Positions 7,834 through 15,369 of a stretch of DNA of 64,000 bases are shown here, piece by piece. Position 1 is the first letter of the stretch. Each line of letters begins with the position of its first letter. Below the pieces are notes generated by a model, which made no database searches, was not told where the DNA came from, and saw only the letters and a list, made by a program, of their open reading frames with translations. Source of the DNA: CATQHL01 sp965242895 (GTDB taxonomy: Bacteria; Actinomycetota; Acidimicrobiia; Acidimicrobiales; CATQHL01); the NCBI GenBank assembly GCA_965242895.1, contig OZ251507.1, positions 62,001-126,000 on the forward strand. The letters are read 5' to 3'. The position numbers were made by a program, and so were the translations under genes.

Positions 7834-8844
7834 TCAGGCGACGTCGTGGGCGCGTTCGCTGTAAAGCATGGCGTCGCTCGCTCCGTCTTTCCTGCCGACG
7901 CGCTCCTCGGCTTCCCTGATTCGTTCGGCGGCGTATTCCTCGAGCAGGGCGACCGCCCGCTTGACAAGCCTTCTGGCTGCTTCCGCTGTCACGTCCAGCT
8001 TTTCGCCCACCTCCCGGTAACTGCGCTTGTGCCCCCTGTCAGAATTCTGACTGCGTTCGAGGTAGCGGTGGCTTTCCTTGCGTCTTTGGCTGCCCCTGCG
8101 GCGGCGGCCAGTATTGCAGAACTCGTCGTCACTCTCGTCGTCGAGACCGAAGCGCAGCCTCACTGCCAGGCGGGCGCGATCGTCGAGAAGCGAAAGGAGG
8201 TCTCTGAGCATCTCGCTCTCGGCGAGGGTCAAGACCAGGTCGTCAGGGCCGGGGTTAGCGTCGGGCACCAGGTCGACTAGTTCGCTGCCGTCGTCCTCTC
8301 CCACGCTCTTGTCGAGGGACGAAGGGCGCGTGAGGCGGTCGAGGCGGGCGTGATCCTCGTCGAGTTCGTCGGTGTTGCCGGAGACCTGCCGCAGGGCGGC
8401 TCTCAGACTGGCGGAACGGTCGCCGGGCAGGCGCACGAGGCTTGCCTTCTGATCGAGCGCCCGTCCTATCGCCTGACGGATCCAGAACGTGGCGTAGGTG
8501 GAAAACTTAAAGCCCTTGCGCCAGTCGAACTTGTCCACGGCGTGCTCGAGACCGAGGTTGCCTTCCTGGATTAGATCGGAAAGCTCCATCCCGTTCGGCA
8601 GGGGGTACCGGCGGGCCACGCTCACTACGAGCCTGAGGTTCGACCTGATGAAGCGGTCCTTGGCCTTAGCGGCCTCCCGAATGTCGGTCAGCATTGCCTG
8701 GCGGTTTTTGCGCTCGCCTGCGTCTATGCGCGCCTGCGCCTTCCGCCCGCGCTCGATGATCTGGGAAAGCTCCCTTTCATCTTCCGCCGTCAGCAGCGAG
8801 ACGAGACCGATTTCATTGAGGTACTGACCCACCCAATCACTCAT
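7834..8844 (-). CDS. Sigma-70 family RNA polymerase sigma factor with region 4 insertion
   Basis: A 336-residue primary-like sigma factor. Region 1.2 is DWVGQYLNEIG and region 2 is well conserved: DLIQEGNLGLEHAVDKFDWR, KFSTYATFWIRQAIGRAL. Region 4 is odd. After RLRFGLDD there is a basic, Ser/Arg-rich insertion of about 30 residues (near 238-270, including RRRRGSQRRKESHRY) before SYREVGEKLDVT. The expected TRERIRQIE recognition helix is replaced by TAEAARRLVKRAV. It begins at ATG 8844 behind AAAGGAAGC. It is probably a group 2 factor rather than the housekeeping one, with changed -35 recognition (inference). Confidence 0.85.
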   Translation of the reverse strand: MSDWVGQYLNEIGLVSLLTAEDERELSQIIERGRKAQARIDAGERKNRQAMLTDIREAAKAKDRFIRSNLRLVVSVARRYPLPNGMELSDLIQEGNLGLEHAVDKFDWRKGFKFSTYATFWIRQAIGRALDQKASLVRLPGDRSASLRAALRQVSGNTDELDEDHARLDRLTRPSSLDKSVGEDDGSELVDLVPDANPGPDDLVLTLAESEMLRDLLSLLDDRARLAVRLRFGLDDESDDEFCNTGRRRRGSQRRKESHRYLERSQNSDRGHKRSYREVGEKLDVTAEAARRLVKRAVALLEEYAAERIREAEERVGRKDGASDAMLYSERAHDVA

Positions 8845-9259
8845 TTTTCATGCTTCCTTTGATGTTGTTTATCGATCGTCTTCGGGTCGGGGGGCGCTCC
8901 ACAAGCTTCAGGCAGGTTGCTTAAGTGCTTCTCTTGGGGTGCGCCGGATTCCGCACTCTTTGACTTTTGCCTGACTTTTGCCTCTCAGGCGTTTACTGGC
9001 ATCCAACGCATCCGGGCGCCTGGTTATTCCTGCCCGCTGCGACCTTTTCTTGTGACTTTTTTCACGCAGACCGACGCCGACCGCTACTAGAGACGAATAC
9101 CGGAAAAGATAGAATGCGAGAGCACAAGGGAAACTCTCCAAGTGCGACCTCTAGCATCGACCTGTTTAAAAGTCTGTCGTGGAAACTCGACTTTCAGTTT
9201 CTTTCAGCCGGAATCCCGTAGACCGGGAATGACTATACCCACAGCGCGGGAGGTTGTCA
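8845..9259 (+). other. Divergent intergenic region between sigma gene and nadD leader
   Basis: About 415 bases with no credible gene. It contains the upstream regions of the minus-strand sigma gene and the plus-strand nadD leader ORF, a direct repeat of GACTTTTGCCT near 8960-8980, and an AT-richer patch around 9040-9120. TATACC near 9234 could be a -10 element for the nadD side. No terminator or RNA fold stood out. Confidence 0.4.
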
Positions 9260-9331
9260 ATGCCCAAGACGGTGAAATCTGAAAGGGTTGAGAAAGCATT
9301 ACCCGAGACGCCGTTGAGGGCGCAGTCGTGA
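9260..9331 (+). CDS. 23-residue leader ORF coupled to nadD
   Basis: ATG 9260 is preceded by GGGAGG with six-base spacing, a better start context than that of nadD. The frame encodes MPKTVKSERVEKALPETP and five more residues, ending at a TGA (9329-9331) that overlaps the nadD GTG (9328). No family is recognised. It may be a leader peptide that delivers ribosomes to nadD, or the remnant of a longer upstream gene. The evidence is only the start context and the GTGA overlap. Confidence 0.4.
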   Translation: MPKTVKSERVEKALPETPLRAQS

Positions 9332-9966
9332 ACACAGAGGCCGCAGTTGAGATCGTCGAGAGAATAGGAGTCTTCGGCGGAACCTTCGACCCGCCTCACG
9401 TCGGCCACATCGCCGCAGCCGAGGCAGCGCTGGCAGCCCTGCAGCTCGACCGCGTGCTCTTCGTCGTCTCCAACGTCCCCTGGCAAAAGGTGGAAGACGG
9501 AGAGGTCACGAACTCCGCAGATCGACTGGCTCTGGTTCGGGCTGCGGTGAGCCGCACGGAAGCATTCGAGGTCTCAGCGGCAGAGATAGACAGGGGAGGG
9601 GATTCGTTCACTGCCGAGACCCTTGCGGAACTCGCCGCCCCAGGGCGAAAGTTGTACTTGATACTGGGAAGCGACCTGGCCCCTGGGCTGAACACGTGGA
9701 AGTCGCCGGAGGTGATCCGCTCCCTGGCGACGGTGGCCGTGGTGGGGCGGCTGGGAGACAGAGGGGCTGCGGTCCCTCCGCCAGGGTGGGACTGGGTGCA
9801 GGTGCGCGGGCCGGGGATCGAAGTGTCGAGCACCGAGATACGGCGCTGGCTGACGGACGGCCGCCCGCTCGGGGCGGTGCTCACCGAGGGGGTAGTGGAA
9901 GAGATAAGCCGACGCGGCCTCTACCAGGGCGGTGGCTGTTGCGACGTAACTGCTGCGGACGGGTAG
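9328..9966 (+). CDS. nadD: Nicotinate-nucleotide adenylyltransferase
   Basis: A 212-residue enzyme making nicotinate adenine dinucleotide from nicotinate mononucleotide and ATP in NAD synthesis. GVFGGTFDPPHVGHI is the nucleotidyltransferase HxGH motif region, and VSSTEIRRWLTDGRPL is the C-terminal ISSTxIR motif. The gene starts at GTG 9328, overlapping a small leader ORF. rsfS follows 14 bases after the stop, the usual bacterial nadD-rsfS arrangement. Confidence 0.95.
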   Translation: MNTEAAVEIVERIGVFGGTFDPPHVGHIAAAEAALAALQLDRVLFVVSNVPWQKVEDGEVTNSADRLALVRAAVSRTEAFEVSAAEIDRGGDSFTAETLAELAAPGRKLYLILGSDLAPGLNTWKSPEVIRSLATVAVVGRLGDRGAAVPPPGWDWVQVRGPGIEVSSTEIRRWLTDGRPLGAVLTEGVVEEISRRGLYQGGGCCDVTAADG

Positions 9967-9979
9967 TAGACTGACCTCA

Positions 9980-10351
9980 GTGCCTGTGTCGGCTGCATCC
10001 GCCAAGAACGTCTCGGTGCAATGGGCAAAGACTGCTGCCCGGTCTGCCATAGAGCGGCTGGGTAAGGAGACGATGGTGATCGACGTGGGCGGCTTCTTGT
10101 CGGTCTGCGACCTGTTCGTGATAACGAGCGGAGCCAACCCCAGGCAGGTCAGGGCGATATGCGAGGCAGTGGAGGAGGATCTGGTCCTCGCCGGCGGCCC
10201 CAAGCCTCGGACTGTGGAAGGACTTGACTCGCGCTCCTGGGTGCTGATGGACTACGGCGACTTCATAGTCCACGTTTTCGTGGATCAAGTGCGGGAGTTC
10301 TATCAGTTGGAAAGACTTTGGGGAGACTGCCCGCGCCTCTCGGTGACTTGA
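9980..10351 (+). CDS. rsfS: Ribosomal silencing factor RsfS
   Basis: A 123-residue RsfS (Iojap/YbeB) protein, which binds uL14 on the large ribosomal subunit and blocks subunit joining under nutrient limitation. Conserved blocks are VIDVGGFLSVCDLFVITSG, ANPRQVRAICEAVEEDL and the C-terminal WVLMDYGDFIVHVF, then YQLERLWGD. It starts with GTG 9980, just downstream of nadD, and is convergent with aroC. Confidence 0.95.
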   Translation: MPVSAASAKNVSVQWAKTAARSAIERLGKETMVIDVGGFLSVCDLFVITSGANPRQVRAICEAVEEDLVLAGGPKPRTVEGLDSRSWVLMDYGDFIVHVFVDQVREFYQLERLWGDCPRLSVT

Positions 10352-10423
10352 ACCTCTGCCGGCGGTCGGCGGCGGCGACCTGACGCCGGCGACCGCGACC
10401 TGGCCGGCGCAACCAACTCCTGG

Positions 10424-11530
10424 CTAGTCCAACACCGAGACCATCTGCTGCACCGAGACCATCTGCTGGCGAAGCCAGTGGTCGGCCAGCGTGAGACAGA
10501 CCATGGCTTCCACCACCGGCACGGCCCGCGGCAGAACACAAGGGTCGTGGCGTCCGCGAGCCCGCAGCTTGACCGGCTTTCCGGCAGCGTCCACCGTGTC
10601 TTGGACGGAAGCGACGGTGGCGGTCGGCTTGAAAGCGGCTCGCAGCACTATGTCCTCCCCGTTGGAGATGCCGCCCTGAATCCCGCCGGAACGGTTGCTG
10701 GAAGTTCGAGGGCGCCCGTCGGGCGACGCCACGAAAGGGTCATTGTGTTCCGTCCCGGTCATCCTCGTCGAGGCGAAACCGCTGCCCACTTCGACTCCCT
10801 TGGCCGCTGGAATGGAAATCAGCGCCTTCGCCAAGTCGGCGTCGAGCTTGTCGAAGACCGGATCGCCGAGACCCACTGGAACGCCCCGTGCGACGCATTC
10901 CACCACACCCCCCAGCGATTCGCCATTTCGCCGAGCCTCCTCTACAGCGGCGTGCATCCGCTCCGCTGCAGCAGGATCCGGACATCGAGTGGGGGAAGCC
11001 TCGACCTCAGCAAGGGTGACCGAACCCCTATCCACTTCCGCTTCCACCTCGTGTATCTGCGACACCCAAGCCAACACCTCCGTCCCTGCGGACACGCTCA
11101 GCAATTTGCGGGCGACCGCTCCGGCCGCCACCCGTGCGGCCGTCTCCCTTGCGCTCGCTCGGCCGCCGCCCTGCCAGTTGCGGATGCCGTACTTGGCTTC
11201 GGTGACGTAGTCGGCGTGGGAAGGTCGATAAACGTCGCGCAGGTGCTCATACGCCTCGGGGCGGGCGTCGGAGTTGGCTATCAGCATTGCGATGGGGGTG
11301 CCCAGGGTCTGTCCTTCGAACACTCCGGAGAGGATGCGCACTTCGTCGAGTTCGGAACGCGTGCTGGTGAGCCTGCTCTGACCTGGTCGTCGGCGGTCGA
11401 GGTCGGGCTGGATGTCTTCGCTGCCGAGCATAAGACGAGGCGGACAGCCGTCGATGGTCACCCCGATGGCTCCGCCGTGCGATTCGCCGAACGTGCTCAC
11501 TTGAAAAGCTCTACCCCAGGTGCTGCCCAC
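10424..11530 (-). CDS. aroC: Chorismate synthase
   Basis: A 368-residue enzyme converting EPSP to chorismate with reduced FMN, the last common step to the aromatic amino acids. Signature segments are FGESHGGAIGVTIDGCPP at the N-terminus, RPGQSRLTSTRSELDEV, and GGGRASARETAARVAAGAVA. The C-terminus ends with a small in-frame duplication, QQMVSVQQMVSVLD, caused by a tandem 15-base repeat. It starts at GTG 11530 and is convergent with rsfS. Confidence 0.96.
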   Translation of the reverse strand: MGSTWGRAFQVSTFGESHGGAIGVTIDGCPPRLMLGSEDIQPDLDRRRPGQSRLTSTRSELDEVRILSGVFEGQTLGTPIAMLIANSDARPEAYEHLRDVYRPSHADYVTEAKYGIRNWQGGGRASARETAARVAAGAVARKLLSVSAGTEVLAWVSQIHEVEAEVDRGSVTLAEVEASPTRCPDPAAAERMHAAVEEARRNGESLGGVVECVARGVPVGLGDPVFDKLDADLAKALISIPAAKGVEVGSGFASTRMTGTEHNDPFVASPDGRPRTSSNRSGGIQGGISNGEDIVLRAAFKPTATVASVQDTVDAAGKPVKLRARGRHDPCVLPRAVPVVEAMVCLTLADHWLRQQMVSVQQMVSVLD

Positions 11531-11722
11531 GTCCTCAGGCTAGAGGTTGGAGAGGGGGAGACTCGGAAAACTCGGCGCCCGGTGCAGGCGGGGTCGGGTG
11601 CCGGCGGGGAGCCATCTCCCTGCCCGCCCCCTGCAGTCCCCTGCAGCCTTGCGGGATTTTCAGGTAATAATCAAGCCAAGAAAACCGAGCGGACAATCGC
11701 AGACGAGCAAAGGTGGCATCCG

Positions 11723-13741
11723 GTGAAAACCCATTCTTCGGACAAGATTCGCAACGTGGCTTTGGTGGGTTCCAGCGGCTCCGGCAAGACGATGCTGGCA
11801 GAGGCGATGCTCTTTCGGGCAGGAGTCACGAACCGCATGGGGAGCATCGAGGCGGGCTCGGCCGCCTGCGACTTCGAGCCGGAAGAAAAGGAGAGCGGCA
11901 GTTCGCAGTCCACCGCCCTGGCTTCCTTCGAGTGGGGCGAGCACAAGATCAACCTGCTAGACACTCCGGGGGCCTTCGATTTCATGGGCGAGCAGTGGGC
12001 TGCGCTGGCGGTGGCAGACTTGGCTGTCCTGGTGGTGGACGCAACGGCTGGAGTAGACCACGGCCTGGTCAACGCCTGGAGGAAGGTCTCGGCCATGAAC
12101 CTGCCGCGGCTGTTTTTCATCAACAAGCTCGACCGCGAGTTCGTCTCTTTCGAGAACGTCCTGAATGATCTATCCGAGCGTTTCGAGGGGGGGGTAGCGC
12201 CCTTGGAACTCCCCGTGGGGGAAGGGTCGGACTGCCGCGGCGTGGTCGACCTGCTGGGCGGGAAGGCGCTGCTCTATGAAGAAGGAACGGCCCGCTCCGC
12301 TGAAACGCCCCCTGATCTGGTCGACGCCGCCGCAGTCGTGAGGGAGACCTTGCTGGAGGGCATCGTCGAGGCCGACGACGAGCTGCTTGAGCGCTACCTC
12401 GAGGGCGAAGAAATTTCCGAAGCCGAACTGCGAACGACCCTGCAGGCTGGGGTGGCTGACGCATCGGTGTTTCCGGTTCTCTGCGGTTCGGCCACCACGC
12501 CCCTAGGAGTGGACCGCCTCTGCGAATACATATGCGGGGTAGGCATCTCGCCCGAGGCGGGAAGCGGCATGCCGGCCGAGAGCGGGGAATACATCGCAGC
12601 GGACGCAGAGAGGCCGACGACGCTCCTGGTGTTCAAGACGACGGTCGATCCCTATCTGGGAACGATCTCGCTTTTTAGGGTGGCTTGCGGAACTCTCAAG
12701 GCGGAAGACACCCTCACCAACCTTCGCAGTGCGGGCACGGAACGGATGCGCAACCTGCTGTCGATGCTGGGAAACAGCACGGAGAACCTGAAGGAGCTGG
12801 CCTCGGGCGACATTGGCGCCGCCGCCAAACTCTCCGACACCCGAACGGGCGACACCCTCACTGCCGAAGGGGACGTCCGCCTGCGAGCGCCGGACGTCCC
12901 GTCACCCATGTTCTCCTTAGCCGTCGTGCCCAGGACCAAGCTCGACGAGGAAAAGCTCTCCACCGCCCTGCGCCGCATCTGCGAAGAGGACCCTTCTCTG
13001 CAGGTGACACGGAACGCAGAGACCCATCAGACGCTCATCTCGGGTCTCGGCGACACTCATCTGCGGTCGGCTCTGCATCGCATCGAGCGCAAGTTCAATG
13101 TGGGGGTCGACGTAGAGGAGCTGCAGATTCCCTACAGGGAGACCATCAGCGTCACCGCCTCGGCCGAAGGCAAGCACAAGAAGCAGACGGGAGGCCACGG
13201 ACAATTCGGGGTGGCACACGTCCGCCTAGAACCTCTGCCTAGGGGGACGGGTTTCGAGTTCGCCGACGAGATAACGGGCGGGGTGATTCCCCGCCAGTAC
13301 ATACCGGCAGTGGAAGCCGGCATCAAGGAGGCGATGGAGAGCGGAGGCAACTTCGGGCATCGCGTCGTCGACCTGAGAGCCACGGTTTTCGACGGGAAGC
13401 ACCACTCCGTGGACTCCTCGGAAATGAGCTTCAAGATGGCTGGAAGGCTGGCCTTCAGAGCAGCCATGGAGTCTGCCCGGCCGGTGGTGCTCGAGCCGAT
13501 TTCGCAGGTGAAGGTGACTACGCCAGGGGAGTGCCTAGGCGACGTGATGGGTGACCTGTCGTCACGCCGAGGGGTGGTTCAGGGCACCGACCCGGGCGAG
13601 TACGGACAGCAGCACGTCAGGGCTCTGGTGCCGGAGTCGGAACTTCTGCGCTACGCCATCGACCTGCGGTCGATCACGGGGGGGAGAGGGAGTTTCACGG
13701 CCTCCCACGACCACTACGCGGAGCTACCTGGAGGCTGCTGA
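11723..13741 (+). CDS. fusA2: Elongation factor G-like protein (EF-G2)
   Basis: A 672-residue translational GTPase paralogue. The P-loop is VGSSGSGKTMLAEAML rather than the GHIDAGKTT of housekeeping EF-G. DTPGAFDF and NKLDREF supply the G3 and G4 motifs, and the domain IV/V block GGHGQFGVAHVRLEPL is conserved. Actinobacteria commonly carry such an EF-G2 beside true EF-G; its function is not settled. GTG 11723 was chosen because AAAGGTGG precedes it. The frame is open much further upstream only as an antisense shadow of aroC. Its last 28 bases overlap the convergent MFS gene. Confidence 0.88.
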   Translation: MKTHSSDKIRNVALVGSSGSGKTMLAEAMLFRAGVTNRMGSIEAGSAACDFEPEEKESGSSQSTALASFEWGEHKINLLDTPGAFDFMGEQWAALAVADLAVLVVDATAGVDHGLVNAWRKVSAMNLPRLFFINKLDREFVSFENVLNDLSERFEGGVAPLELPVGEGSDCRGVVDLLGGKALLYEEGTARSAETPPDLVDAAAVVRETLLEGIVEADDELLERYLEGEEISEAELRTTLQAGVADASVFPVLCGSATTPLGVDRLCEYICGVGISPEAGSGMPAESGEYIAADAERPTTLLVFKTTVDPYLGTISLFRVACGTLKAEDTLTNLRSAGTERMRNLLSMLGNSTENLKELASGDIGAAAKLSDTRTGDTLTAEGDVRLRAPDVPSPMFSLAVVPRTKLDEEKLSTALRRICEEDPSLQVTRNAETHQTLISGLGDTHLRSALHRIERKFNVGVDVEELQIPYRETISVTASAEGKHKKQTGGHGQFGVAHVRLEPLPRGTGFEFADEITGGVIPRQYIPAVEAGIKEAMESGGNFGHRVVDLRATVFDGKHHSVDSSEMSFKMAGRLAFRAAMESARPVVLEPISQVKVTTPGECLGDVMGDLSSRRGVVQGTDPGEYGQQHVRALVPESELLRYAIDLRSITGGRGSFTASHDHYAELPGGC

Positions 13742-15102
13742 GAAGGGGGTTGCTGAGAAGGCTCGCAGGGCTCGCTCTCAGAGACGCCGGGGCGTCCCAG
13801 AGAGTCGCAGTCGGGGTCGAGTCTGCGGAATCCGTCGAACCAGATCAGGCCGGCACACAGGTAGGAACCGAGAACCAGGCCGTTGAAGGCGAAGACAGCG
13901 CGCAGCCCGACGACGTCGCCTAGCCAGCCGCCGATGAGGGAGCCCATCGGCCAGCCGCCGAAGATGCCCATCAGGTAAATCGAAAGCGCCCGCCCGCGCA
14001 TCTCCTCGGAGACTTGAGCCTGGATCGTGGTGTTCATGGCGATAGCCACGTTCACGTGCGCCACCCCCATGACGAAATAGCCCGCCAGAGCGAGCGGGTA
14101 GTAAGTACTGACGGCGACCAGCAGAGGCGCTGCTGCGTAGATGATCATGCCCCAGCGGGTCATGCGGGAGCGTTCTATGTAGTCGGCGTATCTGACGATG
14201 AACACGGAAGCCGCCACTGAGCCTGTGCCTGCGGCGGTGATCAGCCCCGCCAACCCGGTTTCTCCTACTCCTAAGTCCGCCTTCGCCAGACCTGGAGCGA
14301 GGTGGATCAGCGCCCCGCCGAAGTAGGCGATGAAGAAGCCCGTCAGGACAGACTGCATCAGCGGTGCTCGCCGGCGGACGTAGCGGAATCCTTCCCGCAG
14401 CACGTCCCGCACGCGCTCCGTGCGGGGGGTTGATATGACGCGCGGACGCACGGAAGCTACGACGGCGAGCAGGACTGCGAACATCACAGCGTTTCCGGCA
14501 AACACCGCCCCTGCACCTAGCAGGCCTAAGAGGCTGGCGCCGGTGAGCGGTCCGATGGCTCGGGCGGCGGTGAACTGGATGGAGTTGAGGCGGATCGCCG
14601 CCAGGACGCTTTCTTTGGGGACGAGCAGAGGCACGAGCGCCTGCCAGTTCACGATCTGGAACCCCGCCGCTACGCCGGCCAGCAGGTTCAGCAGCACGAT
14701 CCAGCGGGGGGTGATGCTGTCGGTGACCCAGACTGCTGTGAACATGACAGACACCGAAGCCTGGAAGGAGAGCGTGGCCATGATGGTGGTGCGCCGAGGG
14801 AAGCGGTCGGCCATGACACCCGCCAGCGGATTCAGTATCAAGACTGGAACGAGGACGCTGAAAGCGGCGGCGCCCACCCATGCGTTCGATTCGGTCAACT
14901 CGTACATCACGAACAGGACAGTGAACTGCTGCATCCAGTTGGCGGCGTTAGAAAGCAGGGCGGCCGACCAGAAGAGGGCGAAGTCTCGGTGACGCAGCGC
15001 CCGCAGGGAGGTCAGTCCTCTTTCGGCTTTTGAGGCGCCCTTGCCTCCGCCTGCCGATTTCTTGCCTGTTTCTTCGCTTCCGGCGGCTTCGCTTTCTTTC
15101 AC
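13714..15102 (-). CDS. Major facilitator superfamily transporter
   Basis: A 462-residue inner-membrane transporter with twelve likely membrane segments. The sequence ADRFPRRTTIMATL after the second segment is the MFS loop 2-3 motif. It resembles the drug/exporter branch related to the enterobactin exporter EntS, but the substrate cannot be told. The N-terminus has a cytoplasmic Ser/Gly/Lys-rich stretch and the C-terminus a Gln/Pro repeat (PSQQPPSQQPP). Its 3' end overlaps the convergent fusA2 gene by 28 bases. Confidence 0.85.
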   Translation of the reverse strand: MKESEAAGSEETGKKSAGGGKGASKAERGLTSLRALRHRDFALFWSAALLSNAANWMQQFTVLFVMYELTESNAWVGAAAFSVLVPVLILNPLAGVMADRFPRRTTIMATLSFQASVSVMFTAVWVTDSITPRWIVLLNLLAGVAAGFQIVNWQALVPLLVPKESVLAAIRLNSIQFTAARAIGPLTGASLLGLLGAGAVFAGNAVMFAVLLAVVASVRPRVISTPRTERVRDVLREGFRYVRRRAPLMQSVLTGFFIAYFGGALIHLAPGLAKADLGVGETGLAGLITAAGTGSVAASVFIVRYADYIERSRMTRWGMIIYAAAPLLVAVSTYYPLALAGYFVMGVAHVNVAIAMNTTIQAQVSEEMRGRALSIYLMGIFGGWPMGSLIGGWLGDVVGLRAVFAFNGLVLGSYLCAGLIWFDGFRRLDPDCDSLGRPGVSESEPCEPSQQPPSQQPPGSSA

Positions 15103-15159
15103 CTGTCCTACCTGTATTCAAGCATAGAAGCGGCTCGTCCCGCAGAGCAGCAAGGTCGG

Positions 15160-15340
15160 AGGGCGGGCGGGGGAGCGGGAGAGCACAGGCTGCAGGGGGC
15201 GGGGGAGCGGTGGAGCGGGGCGGGGAGAGCGGGGAGCGCAGGCTGCAGGGCGGGGGGGAGCGGTGGAGCGGGGAGCGCAGGCTGCAGGGCGGGCGGGGGA
15301 GCGGGGGAGCGGGACGGAGGGAGCGGAGAGCACAGCAGCA
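15160..15340 (+). repeat. Purine-rich tandem repeats upstream of the copper gene
   Basis: The gap between the divergent MFS and CopC-CopD genes holds imperfect repeats built from GGAGCGGTGGAGCGGGG and GCAGGCTGCAGGGCGGG, repeated several times with irregular spacing. No gene is credible here, although both strands stay open as low-complexity shadows. The promoter for the copper gene must lie in or beyond this region. Confidence 0.75.
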
Positions 15341-15369
15341 GGGGGATCGCTGCAATACGATTATTGAAG

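Noticed and set aside
10478..11722. Long N-terminal extension of fusA2
   Set aside because: It is the antisense of aroC. GTG 11723 has a proper binding site and gives the normal EF-G N-terminus.
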